The translations under genes and the position numbers were made by a program. This document shows, piece by piece, positions 1-7,782 of a stretch of DNA of 64,000 bases (its first letter is position 1; the number at the start of each line of letters is the position of its first letter). The notes beneath the pieces were generated by a model that searched no databases, was not told the origin of the DNA, and worked only from the letters and a program-made list of their open reading frames with translations. The stretch is from Runella sp. MFBS21 (GTDB lineage Bacteria > Bacteroidota > Bacteroidia > Cytophagales > Spirosomataceae): assembly GCF_029433105.1 (NCBI RefSeq), contig NZ_JARNTW010000003.1:434001-498000 (forward strand). Direction: 5' to 3'.

Positions 1-497
1 GAAGCCAAAAATACAAAGTGAGTGACCCGATGAGAGTGCGCAATCAAATCTACGGCATCAATCGGAAGTACACGCTTGGCTTCCTCGCTGATTTTATCAG
101 GATTTTGGGTAGCATAGTCGTTGACACCTTGGGCAAAAGCGTCAAGATTTTTGCGCATGGCAGGTTTTTGGGCCTTGTACCATTCTTGAGCTCTTTCATA
201 TACACTATTTAAAATCACCCAACGGTCAGCCGAAACATACTTTTCTCCCCAGTATTCCGCGCCTTTTCCTCGTCCTTGGCCATAGAGCTGTAAAATAAGA
301 TTTCCGTGATTTTTGGACTGCGCCCAGCCATAAGCATAAAAAAGGCTCTCGTGGTTTTTGGCATAAATATGAGGTACGCCCCAAGTATCCCACAATATTT
401 CGGCTTGTTTGTAAGAAGGTTTTCGTTGGGCGTGAGTTTCGGTAATTTGTAAAAGCAGCCCTAACACAACAATAATGTGGATAGATTTTCTGAACAT
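1..497 (-). CDS. Penicillin-acylase-family amidase, N-terminal part (cut by window edge)
   Basis: About 165 residues are visible, read leftward from an ATG at 497 and running off the left edge. Residues 1-24 look like a signal peptide ending THAQ. The mature start resembles the alpha chain of N-terminal-nucleophile amidohydrolases (penicillin acylase / acyl-homoserine-lactone acylase family): WDTWGVPHIYA at about 36-46 and GWAQ at 57-60. Family members hydrolyse amide bonds of penicillins, N-acyl homoserine lactones or similar acyl amides in the periplasm after self-cleavage. The spacer and the catalytic Ser of the beta chain lie outside the window, so substrate and activity cannot be judged. 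It diverges from the esterase gene at 746 across a 248-base gap in which I see no clear operator. Confidence 0.8.
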   Translation of the reverse strand, partial: MFRKSIHIIVVLGLLLQITETHAQRKPSYKQAEILWDTWGVPHIYAKNHESLFYAYGWAQSKNHGNLILQLYGQGRGKGAEYWGEKYVSADRWVILNSVYERAQEWYKAQKPAMRKNLDAFAQGVNDYATQNPDKISEEAKRVLPIDAVDLIAHSHRVTHFVFLA

Positions 498-745
498 AGG
501 CTTCAGCAATTAGGGTTCAAAAAGAAGAATAGAATGTTGAGAAGTGATATTTTATTATTATGCAAAATACACGATTACCAATTAAAATTTTAACAATGAG
601 TTATTTTTAAAACTATTCTTTTATAAAATCCAAAAAATACCAACAATAGTGATACCCAGCGTCAAAGCTTCTTTTAATGCCTCACCCTTAATCATTACCA
701 AAAACAAATTATTTAGGTTTAATTGAGGTCAATTTTGCTAAAGCT

Positions 746-1543
746 ATGGCCTCCTTTTTCACCGTTGAGCTCTCAGATCCACGTTTTGAACGCGATTATT
801 TACGGCTCATCACCGTCAAAAGCAATGCCCTCCAAAAACGCGCCGACATCAGTGTTTTTGTGCCCCCTGTTCCCTTTTCAGAACTAAAAGGCATGGTCAT
901 TCTCTTGCACGGCGTCTATGGCAGTCATTGGGCTTGGACACTCAAAGGCGGCGTACATCATACAGCGCTACAACTTATCAAAGAAGACAAAATCCCTCCC
1001 ATGATTCTAGTCATGCCTTCTGATGGGCTTTTTGGCGATGGAAGTGGCTATGTACCACATCTAAGCGAAGACTATGAAAAGTGGATTGTAGAAGATGTCC
1101 CCAAAATAGTGGAAGAAGAAATAGTAGGCCGCACGCTGCCTTTATTCGTCACGGGTCTATCAATGGGAGGATACGGGGCATTGCGCTTAGGCGCTAAATA
1201 TTCAAATCTGTTTCGGGCTTTTTCAGGGCACTCTTCCATTACTGAATTCAACCAACTCCAACATTTTGTCAAAGATTTTGACGGGCTTCAGACCTCCGCC
1301 ACAATCACTGATTCGGTGCTAGATACTATTTTAGCGCATCGCCATCACTTATCTCCCTTTCAGTTTGATTGTGGACACAGCGACGTCCTGCTCGACGCTA
1401 ATCGCGTCCTTCATCAAGCCCTACAAACGCATCAGATTTCGCATCAATATTACGAGTTTGAGGGAGGCCACGAATGGCCTTATTGGGAAAAACACATTGC
1501 CGATTCTCTTCTTTTTTTCAGCCAATTTTGTAATACTATTTAA
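746..1543 (+). CDS. Esterase family alpha/beta hydrolase
   Basis: 265 residues with the fold signals of the esterase D / tributyrin esterase group. An oxyanion-loop motif HGVYGSHWAW lies near 55-64, the nucleophile elbow GLSMGG at 137-142 gives Ser139, and plausible triad partners are Asp213 (CGHSDVL) and His242 (GGHEWPYW). The family hydrolyses carboxyl esters or thioesters of short acyl chains. No signal peptide is seen, so it is probably cytoplasmic. The stop is followed 9 bases later by the start of an O-methyltransferase gene, so the two are probably co-transcribed. The exact substrate is unknown. The ATG at 746 is the only good start that keeps the N-terminal strand. Confidence 0.85.
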   Translation: MASFFTVELSDPRFERDYLRLITVKSNALQKRADISVFVPPVPFSELKGMVILLHGVYGSHWAWTLKGGVHHTALQLIKEDKIPPMILVMPSDGLFGDGSGYVPHLSEDYEKWIVEDVPKIVEEEIVGRTLPLFVTGLSMGGYGALRLGAKYSNLFRAFSGHSSITEFNQLQHFVKDFDGLQTSATITDSVLDTILAHRHHLSPFQFDCGHSDVLLDANRVLHQALQTHQISHQYYEFEGGHEWPYWEKHIADSLLFFSQFCNTI

Positions 1544-1552
1544 GCAAAAAGC

Positions 1553-2131
1553 ATGAACGACCATTCAATTTCTTCCATTCCTTCGGTAGTTTCGGCGATT
1601 GACGCAGACGCCACCCAACACAATTTTGGACAGCCCTCCGACAACCTCACGGGTGCACTACTGCGTACTCTCGTAGCAAGCAAGCCCAATGGTCACTTTC
1701 TCGAAATCGGAACAGGGGCTGGCCGCGCCACGGCTTGGCTCTTAGAAGGTATGGATGAAAATTCGACGCTTATTTCGGTGGAGTTTGATGCGCAACTTAT
1801 CGAAATCGCCACCCGTCATTTGGGACATGATACACGCTTGCAGTTGATTTGTCGGCCCGGAGAAGAGGTTCTTACCACTCTCCCACCCAATCATTTCGAT
1901 TTGGTATTTGCCGACACTTGGCCGGGCAAATACAACCATTTAGAAGAAGCACTTTTGTTGGTAAAAAAAGGCGGTTTTTATATCATTGACGATATGCTTC
2001 CCCAGCCCAATTGGCCCGAAGGCCACGCCGATAAAGTAACCACCCTCCTCCAAACCCTTGATAATGACACGCGATTTCAGCTAGTCAAGCTCTCATGGGC
2101 GTCGGGAGTGGTGGTGATGGTGCGGAAATAG
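1553..2131 (+). CDS. Class I SAM-dependent O-methyltransferase
   Basis: 192 residues. The SAM-binding glycine loop is EIGTGAGR at 51-58, with an acidic residue closing strand 2 (VEFD, about 76-79), followed by DLVFADTWPGKY and the late strand GGFYIIDDMLPQP. This pattern is that of the O-methyltransferase/YrrM group, which moves a methyl group from SAM to hydroxyls of small molecules. It is soluble, with no signal peptide. It follows the esterase gene by 9 bases, so the two form a likely two-gene operon. A strong 11-base-pair hairpin lies just after the stop. The acceptor substrate cannot be told from sequence. Confidence 0.82.
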   Translation: MNDHSISSIPSVVSAIDADATQHNFGQPSDNLTGALLRTLVASKPNGHFLEIGTGAGRATAWLLEGMDENSTLISVEFDAQLIEIATRHLGHDTRLQLICRPGEEVLTTLPPNHFDLVFADTWPGKYNHLEEALLLVKKGGFYIIDDMLPQPNWPEGHADKVTTLLQTLDNDTRFQLVKLSWASGVVVMVRK

Positions 2132-2136
2132 GAAAC

Positions 2137-2163
2137 CCTCCATCAGAGGATTTCTGATGGAGG
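2137..2163. terminator. Hairpin between convergent genes
   Basis: Perfect 11-base stem (CCTCCATCAGA paired with TCTGATGGAGG) around a 5-base loop, starting 6 bases after the methyltransferase stop. No long T-run follows on either strand, so it is a likely but imperfect intrinsic terminator or 3' end stabiliser. Confidence 0.5.
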
Positions 2164-2234
2164 ATAAATTCAGTACGAAGGATCAAATATTATCAGAAGT
2201 ATCATATATGCTATCCTGTAAGGTATTTCCTATT

Positions 2235-2804
2235 TTACCATTTCTTGGCCCTCAATCTACTGAGGGTTTCGGGGCTAATCCCCAAGTAAGAAGCGATATA
2301 CTTGAGGGGTACGCGATTGCTTATATCGGGAAAAGCAGCGAGGAGGTTTCTATAACGCTCATCGGCCGTTTTTTTCCTTAGGCTTTGGGTACGCTGTTCG
2401 CTCAGTACATAATACTTCTCGGTCAGCAACCTTCCTACCAAATTGAAGGCGGGATATTGAAGATAAAGACGCTCAAGATTTTGGCGCGAAATAGCCCATA
2501 GCAAGCTCTCTTCTAAAGTTTCGATGATTTCTTCGGAAGGTAATTTGGTATAAAAACTAACGATAGAAATCACAAAGTCACCTTCTTTCATAAACCAAGA
2601 ATTCACCTCTTGCCCTTCTTTCAGATAATACCCTCTCACGCAGCCTTTTTCAATAAAATACATTTTGTGCGCCACTTGGCCTTCTTTTAAAACGAGCTGT
2701 TTTTTAGGTAACTCTTCTCTCACCAAAACCTGCCGCAAAGAATATTCAAAATCAGCGGTGACTTCAGGCCACAGCAGCCGAATAAGTCCGATTAGCTTTT
2801 CCAT
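2235..2804 (-). CDS. Crp/Fnr family transcriptional regulator
   Basis: 189 residues. The N-terminal half is a cyclic-nucleotide-binding-like beta roll (residues about 25-115), with LVLKEGQVAHKMYFIEKGCVRGYY matching the conserved jelly-roll turns. The C-terminal half holds a winged helix-turn-helix, VPLKYIASYLGISPETLSRLRAK, near the end. Proteins of this short type are common in Bacteroidota and usually act as one-component regulators of a neighbouring gene. No cysteine cluster of the Fnr [4Fe-4S] type is seen and the cAMP-contact Arg is not evident, so the ligand is unknown. It stands alone, convergent with the methyltransferase gene, and its start is 29 bases from the trigger-factor terminator. 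Confidence 0.88.
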   Translation of the reverse strand: MEKLIGLIRLLWPEVTADFEYSLRQVLVREELPKKQLVLKEGQVAHKMYFIEKGCVRGYYLKEGQEVNSWFMKEGDFVISIVSFYTKLPSEEIIETLEESLLWAISRQNLERLYLQYPAFNLVGRLLTEKYYVLSEQRTQSLRKKTADERYRNLLAAFPDISNRVPLKYIASYLGISPETLSRLRAKKW

Positions 2805-2832
2805 AATATTCAGACATTTAGCCTCCTAAAAC

Positions 2833-2870
2833 GCAAATGAGGCTACCAAGTGTTTGGTAGCCTCATTTGC
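2833..2870 (-). terminator. Intrinsic terminator of tig
   Basis: 17-base-pair perfect stem (2833-2849 with 2854-2870) and a 4-base loop, just downstream of the trigger-factor stop on the minus strand, followed on that strand by GTTTTAGG. It lies directly upstream of the Crp/Fnr gene and so insulates it from tig. Confidence 0.8.
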
Positions 2871-2888
2871 AAAAATAAGCTTTGTCAA

Positions 2889-4235
2889 CTAATCTTGGCT
2901 CAAGCTCTTCACAATCTCCTGAAACTGGTCTACATCGATGGTTTTGGCATCAAGTGTCAACTGCCCTTTGAGTACCTCAAAAATGCGGTCGTCAAACACC
3001 AAGTTATACATCTTAGAGTAGTTATTTTCTTTTTCGGAAGTCAAATAGTTCATCGCGATTTTGCGGATGGTATCGTTCATTTCGGCACCCATGTCATTGC
3101 CATAGAAACCAAACTGCTCACGTACCATATCTTCGGCACGAGCAACAACCTCCTCAGAATCAACTTTAACGTCGATTTGCTCGGCGATTTTATTTTTAAT
3201 CAACGACAATTTCAACGATTTAGTAAATTGAGGATAATCGGCGTCAATTTGCTCAGACGTAAATTTGCCTTCGTTTACTTTGAAAAGCCAATCTTTCAAA
3301 AATGCTTCTGGAAGATCAATGTTGATATTATCCAACAACGCTTGGTCGATATCACGACGCAACAGGGCATCTGCTTCACGGGCGTAGTTGCGTTGGATAA
3401 TTTCAGCTACTTGGCTACGGAAGGCGTCTTCCGAATCTGCTTTGCCTACTCCCAATACTTTATCAAAAAACTCTTGGTTGATTTCGGAAGGTGCTTGGCG
3501 AGTAATGTCCTCAATCGTGAATTCGAAATCTCCGCTTAATTCGGCAGCAGCTTCGTCTTTCAAACCTGTAAGATGCGCCACAGCTTTGTCATCCACAAAA
3601 GTATCACGAATATCAAACGTAATCACATCACCTTTGGCAAGGCCTACAAATTTTGCCTGCGCTTCTTCTTTGATTTGTTTAGAAGGGATGGCTGTTTTGG
3701 TCGAAAAATCTCCCTGCTTTAATTCTCCATAAAGCATATCTCCTTCTTCTGAAGTTTCGGGATTGATTTGTCCGGCAAACTGAGTACGAAGGTTTTCGAT
3801 TGTATCATTCAATTCTTTCTCACCTGCCTCGATGGTATAAGTTGATACCGCAGGAAGATTCGATAGGCTTACTTCAAAATCCGAAGCTAAACCCAATTCA
3901 TACGCAAATTCAAATTCACTTTGAGCATCCCAATCAATCGTAGCTGTCTTAGCTTGGTCGATTTGAGGATCTCCTACCACTTGAAGTTTGTTGTCACGGA
4001 TATAGTCGTTGACCGTATCACTGAGAAGCTGATTCACTTCATCAATAACGATGCTTTTTCCATACATCCTTTTGATGACCTGCGTAGGCACTTTGCCTGG
4101 ACGGAAGCCCTTCAAATTGACACGTTTGCTATAATCTTTGAGTGTTTTTTCTACTTTGGGTTGATAATCTTCCTTCGCCAATTTTACGGTTAGGGTGGCG
4201 TTGGTAGGCGTACTTTTTTCTAACAGAACCTCCAT
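2889..4235 (-). CDS. tig: Trigger factor, ribosome-associated chaperone
   Basis: 448 residues, normal for the family in Bacteroidota. The N-terminal ribosome-binding domain carries the signature GFRPGKVP (about residues 43-50 in VNLKGFRPGKVPTQVIKRMYG), which docks to protein L23 at the exit tunnel. A central FKBP-like prolyl isomerase region (about 160-250) is diverged, as often in this phylum, and a long helical C-terminal domain holds the substrate cradle. It catches nascent chains in the cytoplasm before DnaK/GroEL. It is monocistronic: the gene ends in a strong terminator at 2833-2870, and the upstream tRNA has its own terminator. The ATG at 4233-4235 gives the expected N-terminus. Confidence 0.96.
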   Translation of the reverse strand: MEVLLEKSTPTNATLTVKLAKEDYQPKVEKTLKDYSKRVNLKGFRPGKVPTQVIKRMYGKSIVIDEVNQLLSDTVNDYIRDNKLQVVGDPQIDQAKTATIDWDAQSEFEFAYELGLASDFEVSLSNLPAVSTYTIEAGEKELNDTIENLRTQFAGQINPETSEEGDMLYGELKQGDFSTKTAIPSKQIKEEAQAKFVGLAKGDVITFDIRDTFVDDKAVAHLTGLKDEAAAELSGDFEFTIEDITRQAPSEINQEFFDKVLGVGKADSEDAFRSQVAEIIQRNYAREADALLRRDIDQALLDNINIDLPEAFLKDWLFKVNEGKFTSEQIDADYPQFTKSLKLSLIKNKIAEQIDVKVDSEEVVARAEDMVREQFGFYGNDMGAEMNDTIRKIAMNYLTSEKENNYSKMYNLVFDDRIFEVLKGQLTLDAKTIDVDQFQEIVKSLSQD

Positions 4236-4301
4236 TGTTGCAGTTATTAATAATCTGTGATAATATCAAACAGATGATTTGTGAGTGGTTAATTATTAAA
4301 A

Positions 4302-4333
4302 AAACCCTCAAACTATGACGAGTTTGAGGGTTT
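4302..4333 (-). terminator. Intrinsic terminator after tRNA-Leu
   Basis: 13-base stem (AAACCCTCAAACT with AGTTTGAGGGTTT) and a 6-base loop. On the minus strand it is followed by a run of T residues, a textbook intrinsic terminator placed between the tRNA gene and tig. Confidence 0.85.
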
Positions 4334-4376
4334 AGCTTTTTGACATTTCTCTATTAAAGAGATCAGTCAGCAAAGG

Positions 4377-4458
4377 TACGGGCGGAGGGACTCGAACCCC
4401 CATGCCTTGCGGCGCCAGATCCTAAGTCTGGTATGTCTACCAATTCCACCACGCCCGC
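4377..4458 (-). tRNA. tRNA-Leu (anticodon UAG)
   Basis: 82-base cloverleaf read on the minus strand. The acceptor is GCGGGCG with CGCCCGT, the D-arm region is TGGTAGACA, the anticodon stem is CCAGA/TCTGG with loop CTTAGGA (anticodon TAG, reading CUA and probably other CUN codons), a long variable arm is present as in class II tRNAs, and the T-arm is GGGGGTTCGAGTCCCTC. The discriminator base is A. The CCA end is not encoded: CCT follows the acceptor arm. The first acceptor pair is a G-U wobble. Confidence 0.95.
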
Positions 4459-4524
4459 AGCGTGTATTTAGGCATTTCCGAAATGTGGCTTTTTGATACT
4501 ATTTTTACCACTTATTTCGGGCTG

Positions 4525-4555
4525 CAAAATTATACACAATTTTATAAAAGCCAAA
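4525..4555 (-). promoter_or_regulatory. Bacteroidota-type promoter of tRNA-Leu
   Basis: On the minus strand TTTG (4555-4552) and TAATTTTG (4532-4525) are separated by 19 bases, an exact match to the primary-sigma consensus of this phylum (TTTG, about 19 bases, TAnnTTTG). Transcription should begin near 4518, some 60 bases before the mature tRNA 5' end. Confidence 0.72.
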
Positions 4556-4755
4556 AAAAATTTTAACTTTTCATACTTTCTTTAAATTGGAATGTATCCA
4601 CGCTCTGCTATACCTTATTGTATATCAAACACTTGCCCCCTTATATGCTTTTTTTTTCATGTCCTATAATCATTAAAAAATTGTAAAATTTATTATCTTT
4701 ACCTACTTTAGTCGTATTGAGTACAGCAAATTCGGCAGACCGAAACAACAAAAAT

Positions 4756-7017
4756 ATGCCCATCGAAGTAGAGATTGATTTGGAGCTTGAGCGGTCAGAA
4801 ATATTGAAAAGATACCGCAGATTGCTCCGCGCGGCCAAACCCTTTTTGAAAGACAATGATGCAAAACTCATTAAAAAAGCTTTCAATCTGTCAGTAGAAG
4901 CCCACAAAGACATGCGCCGCAAATCCGGCGAACCTTACATTTACCACCCGATTGCCGTTGCGCAGATTTGCGTAGAAGAAATTGGACTTGGCACTACCTC
5001 CATTATTTGTGCCCTCCTACATGATGTAGTAGAAGACACGGATTTTACCCTGCAAGACATCGAACGTCAATTTGGTCCTAAAGTGGCACAAATCATCGAT
5101 GGTCTTACCAAAATTTCAGGACAGTTTGAATTTGGAACGTCGCAGCAAGCCGAAAACTTTCGGAAAATGTTGCTGACACTTTCTGACGACATCAGGGTCA
5201 TCATGATTAAGCTCGCCGACCGCCTGCACAACATGCGCACCCTCGATAGTATGGCTCGCGACAAGCAGCTCAAAATCGCATCCGAGACGATTTTTATTTA
5301 TGCACCTTTGGCTCACCGTTTGGGGCTTCATTCTATCAAGACGGACCTTGAAGACCTATACCTCAAATATACCGAACCTGAAGGTTACGAAGAAATCAAG
5401 CATAAACTGCGGGCTACCAAAACAGCACGTGACAGGTTTATTGCGAAGTTTATTGAACCAATCGAAGATGATTTGAGAGAGCAAGGTTATGATTTTGCCA
5501 TCAAAGGCCGTCCCAAATCTATCTACTCCATTTGGAATAAAATGCGTAAGCAAAAGAAGCCATTTGAAGAGATTTATGATTTGTTTGCGGTGCGGGTCAT
5601 TATGAATTCAAAAGATGATCCCAAAGAAGAGAAATCGGACTGTTGGCATGCTTACTCTATCGTTACTGACCACTATACTCCCAATATCGACCGCCTCAAA
5701 GATTGGCTTGCTACGCCACGCGCCAACGGCTACGAATCACTGCACATTACTGTAATGTACCGCCCCGAAGGTACCGACAAAGGACAGTGGGTAGAAGTAC
5801 AAATCCGTTCTAAACGAATGGATGAAATTGCCGAAAAAGGCGTAGCAGCTCACTGGAAATACAAAGGTAACGATACCAAAACTGGCCAAGGGATTGACCA
5901 ATGGATCAATCAAGTACGCGAAATGCTGGAAGCTACCAAAGATAATAAAACGGCGGCTTTGGAGTTTTTGGACGATTTTCGTAGCAACCTTTTTGCTGAG
6001 GAGGTCTTTGTGTTTACTCCCAAAGGCGAGCTTCGCGTATTGCAGCGCGGTGCCACGGCCCTTGACTTTGCTTTTGATATTCACTCTGAAGTAGGGGCAC
6101 GCTGTATCGCTGCCAAAGTCAACAATTCGCTTGTACCTATCAGTCAGCCTCTCAATAATGGAGACCAAGTCGAAATTATCACGGCCAAGCGTCAAAAACC
6201 AAGCGAAGATTGGCTCAAATTTGTGGTGACTTCCAAAGCAAAAGCCCGTATCAAAGAGCTTATTAAGGAAGAAAACAAACAATATGTAACCGATGGCCGC
6301 AACATCATTGAGAAAAAATGTAAGATTCTTCACCTTGATGTTACTCATGAGCTTATCAATCAGCTCAGGGCTTATTTTAATTGCAAAACTCCCAGCGATT
6401 TGTATTATCGCTTTGGAAAGGGCTATATCAATGCCGACGAAATCAAGAAGTTTAAAAATGAGAAAGAGGCCAAAATCAATATTCAGGCCAAAATCAATAC
6501 TGATCAACTTCAAGACGGCAAGCAGTTCACAAAAGAACTCAAAAAGATGCACGGCGAACGCGCCGACGCGGATGCATTGCTGATTGGGGAAGACATGGAC
6601 AAAATCGACTACATCCTCGCCAAATGCTGTAACCCTATTCCGGGCGACGATGTATTCGGGTTTGTGACCGTCAACGAAGGGATTAAAATTCACCGAACTA
6701 CATGCCCCAATGCGCCCGAATTGCTATCTAATCACGGCAACCGAGTCATCAAAGCAAAATGGACTTCTCAACAAAAGTTAGCGTTTTTGGCAGGTTTGCG
6801 CATCGAAGGCACCGACCGTGTAGGGCTTGTCAATGACCTCACGCGCATTATTTCGAATGAGCTCCATATCAACATCCGTTCGATTGCGGTGGAGACCGAG
6901 GAAGGCATTTTTGAGGCTATCATCAAGCTCTATGTATATGATACACGCCACCTCGAACAACTCATGCAAAAATTAGAAAAAGTAGATGGCGTGTTTAAAG
7001 TCGCGCGATTTGATTGA
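4756..7017 (+). CDS. rel: Bifunctional (p)ppGpp synthetase/hydrolase (RelA/SpoT homolog)
   Basis: 753 residues from the chosen ATG, with the full long-RSH layout. An HD hydrolase domain comes first (His64 in YHPIAVAQ, HD at 89-90 in LLHDVVEDTD), then the synthetase domain (KGRPKSIYSIWNKM, YDLFAVRVI, YESLHITVM), the TGS domain (FTPKGELRVLQRGATALDFA), a helical part, a zinc-finger/CC region (AKCCNPIPGDDVFGF) and a C-terminal ACT domain (LRIEGTDRVGLVNDLTRI). Both catalytic centres look intact, so it should make and degrade the stringent-response alarmone. A TTG at 4717 would add 13 residues. I prefer ATG 4756 because a TATCTTTA box at 4694-4701 would start transcription only about 10 bases before that TTG. 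Confidence 0.95.
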   Translation: MPIEVEIDLELERSEILKRYRRLLRAAKPFLKDNDAKLIKKAFNLSVEAHKDMRRKSGEPYIYHPIAVAQICVEEIGLGTTSIICALLHDVVEDTDFTLQDIERQFGPKVAQIIDGLTKISGQFEFGTSQQAENFRKMLLTLSDDIRVIMIKLADRLHNMRTLDSMARDKQLKIASETIFIYAPLAHRLGLHSIKTDLEDLYLKYTEPEGYEEIKHKLRATKTARDRFIAKFIEPIEDDLREQGYDFAIKGRPKSIYSIWNKMRKQKKPFEEIYDLFAVRVIMNSKDDPKEEKSDCWHAYSIVTDHYTPNIDRLKDWLATPRANGYESLHITVMYRPEGTDKGQWVEVQIRSKRMDEIAEKGVAAHWKYKGNDTKTGQGIDQWINQVREMLEATKDNKTAALEFLDDFRSNLFAEEVFVFTPKGELRVLQRGATALDFAFDIHSEVGARCIAAKVNNSLVPISQPLNNGDQVEIITAKRQKPSEDWLKFVVTSKAKARIKELIKEENKQYVTDGRNIIEKKCKILHLDVTHELINQLRAYFNCKTPSDLYYRFGKGYINADEIKKFKNEKEAKINIQAKINTDQLQDGKQFTKELKKMHGERADADALLIGEDMDKIDYILAKCCNPIPGDDVFGFVTVNEGIKIHRTTCPNAPELLSNHGNRVIKAKWTSQQKLAFLAGLRIEGTDRVGLVNDLTRIISNELHINIRSIAVETEEGIFEAIIKLYVYDTRHLEQLMQKLEKVDGVFKVARFD

Positions 7018-7163
7018 AAATTAGTACTTTTGTAGAAGTTAATCGCGATTTTTCGCCACCGTTAATTGTTATGAGTCAATAGGTACTTTTAAGGATAAAA
7101 TTTAGCTTTTTATACCCTCATTACCTTATGACTCTTGACTTTTAACTTTTAACTCAAAAAGCA

Positions 7164-7667
7164 ATGCCCCAAGCCAAACACGAAAATTTAGAAGCGGCCA
7201 AGCGTATCCTCACGGCTTATTTGGAGCGTAAAGGTCTTCGCAAAACACCCGAACGTTTTGCTATATTGGAAGAAATATACACTCGCGAAGACCACTTCGA
7301 TGTAGATGAGTTGTATATATCAATGAAAAACAAAAAGTATCGCGTCAGTAGAGCTACTGTTTATAACACGCTTGATGTGTTGGTAGATTGCGACTTGGTA
7401 ACAAAACACCAATTTGGCAAAAACCTAGCACAGTACGAAAAAGCCTATGGATACCGTCAGCACGACCACCTCATTTGTATGGATTGCCATCAAGTGATGG
7501 AGTTTTGTGACCCGCGTGTCCAAAATATCCAAAATATGGTAGGTGATTTATTGAAATTCAACGTTTTGCACCATTCTCTTATTTTTTACGGCAATTGTAC
7601 CCGTGAAAACTGCGAAAATAAAACCAAAGCAGCGCTAGAAAGACCTAAAAGAGTAGAAATAGAATAA
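7164..7667 (+). CDS. Fur family metal-dependent transcriptional regulator
   Basis: 167 residues. The N-terminal winged helix (about 15-90) contains [14 protein letters not shown] and the recognition helix [14 protein letters not shown]. The C-terminal dimer and metal domain has [17 protein letters not shown] and a second cysteine pair CTRENC, together matching the structural zinc site (CxxC plus CxxxxC) and the histidine sensor site. It could be Fur, Zur or PerR; sequence alone does not decide. It stands 146 bases after rel with a perfect TACTTTTG -7 box at 7025-7032, so it probably has its own promoter. It is a natural candidate to bind the palindrome next to feoA at 20641-20654, but that is inference. 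Confidence 0.92.
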   Translation: MPQAKHENLEAAKRILTAYLERKGLRKTPERFAILEEIYTREDHFDVDELYISMKNKKYRVSRATVYNTLDVLVDCDLVTKHQFGKNLAQYEKAYGYRQHDHLICMDCHQVMEFCDPRVQNIQNMVGDLLKFNVLHHSLIFYGNCTRENCENKTKAALERPKRVEIE

Positions 7668-7751
7668 TTCCCTATTTGTTCTCGTTACCTCATACTCATA
7701 CGTGCCTATGTACCGAAACCCCACGGCACGTCTTTCACCAAATCATAAACT

Positions 7752-7769
7752 CCCCCAAGGGGTTGGGGG
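7752..7769 (+). repeat. GC-rich hairpin in the purA leader
   Basis: CCCCCAA, loop GGGG, TTGGGGG: a 7-base-pair stem ending 13 bases before the purA ATG, in a tract clearly richer in C and G runs than its surroundings. It occupies the zone where a ribosome would land. It may be a small dispersed repeat or a translational control hairpin. Confidence 0.5.
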
Positions 7770-7782
7770 CTTACAAGTTCTA

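Noticed and set aside
2850-3539. Long plus-strand reading frame (229 codons) opposite tig
   Set aside because: It lies wholly antisense to trigger factor and its translation has no recognisable domain or start context; codon bias of tig explains it.
4717-4755. TTG start for rel, 13 codons upstream of the chosen ATG
   Set aside because: It would lie about 10 bases after the predicted transcription start and adds residues without family likeness.
5737-6693. 318-codon minus-strand reading frame opposite the (p)ppGpp synthetase gene
   Set aside because: Antisense shadow of the well-supported rel gene; hydrophobic and aromatic translation with no family likeness.
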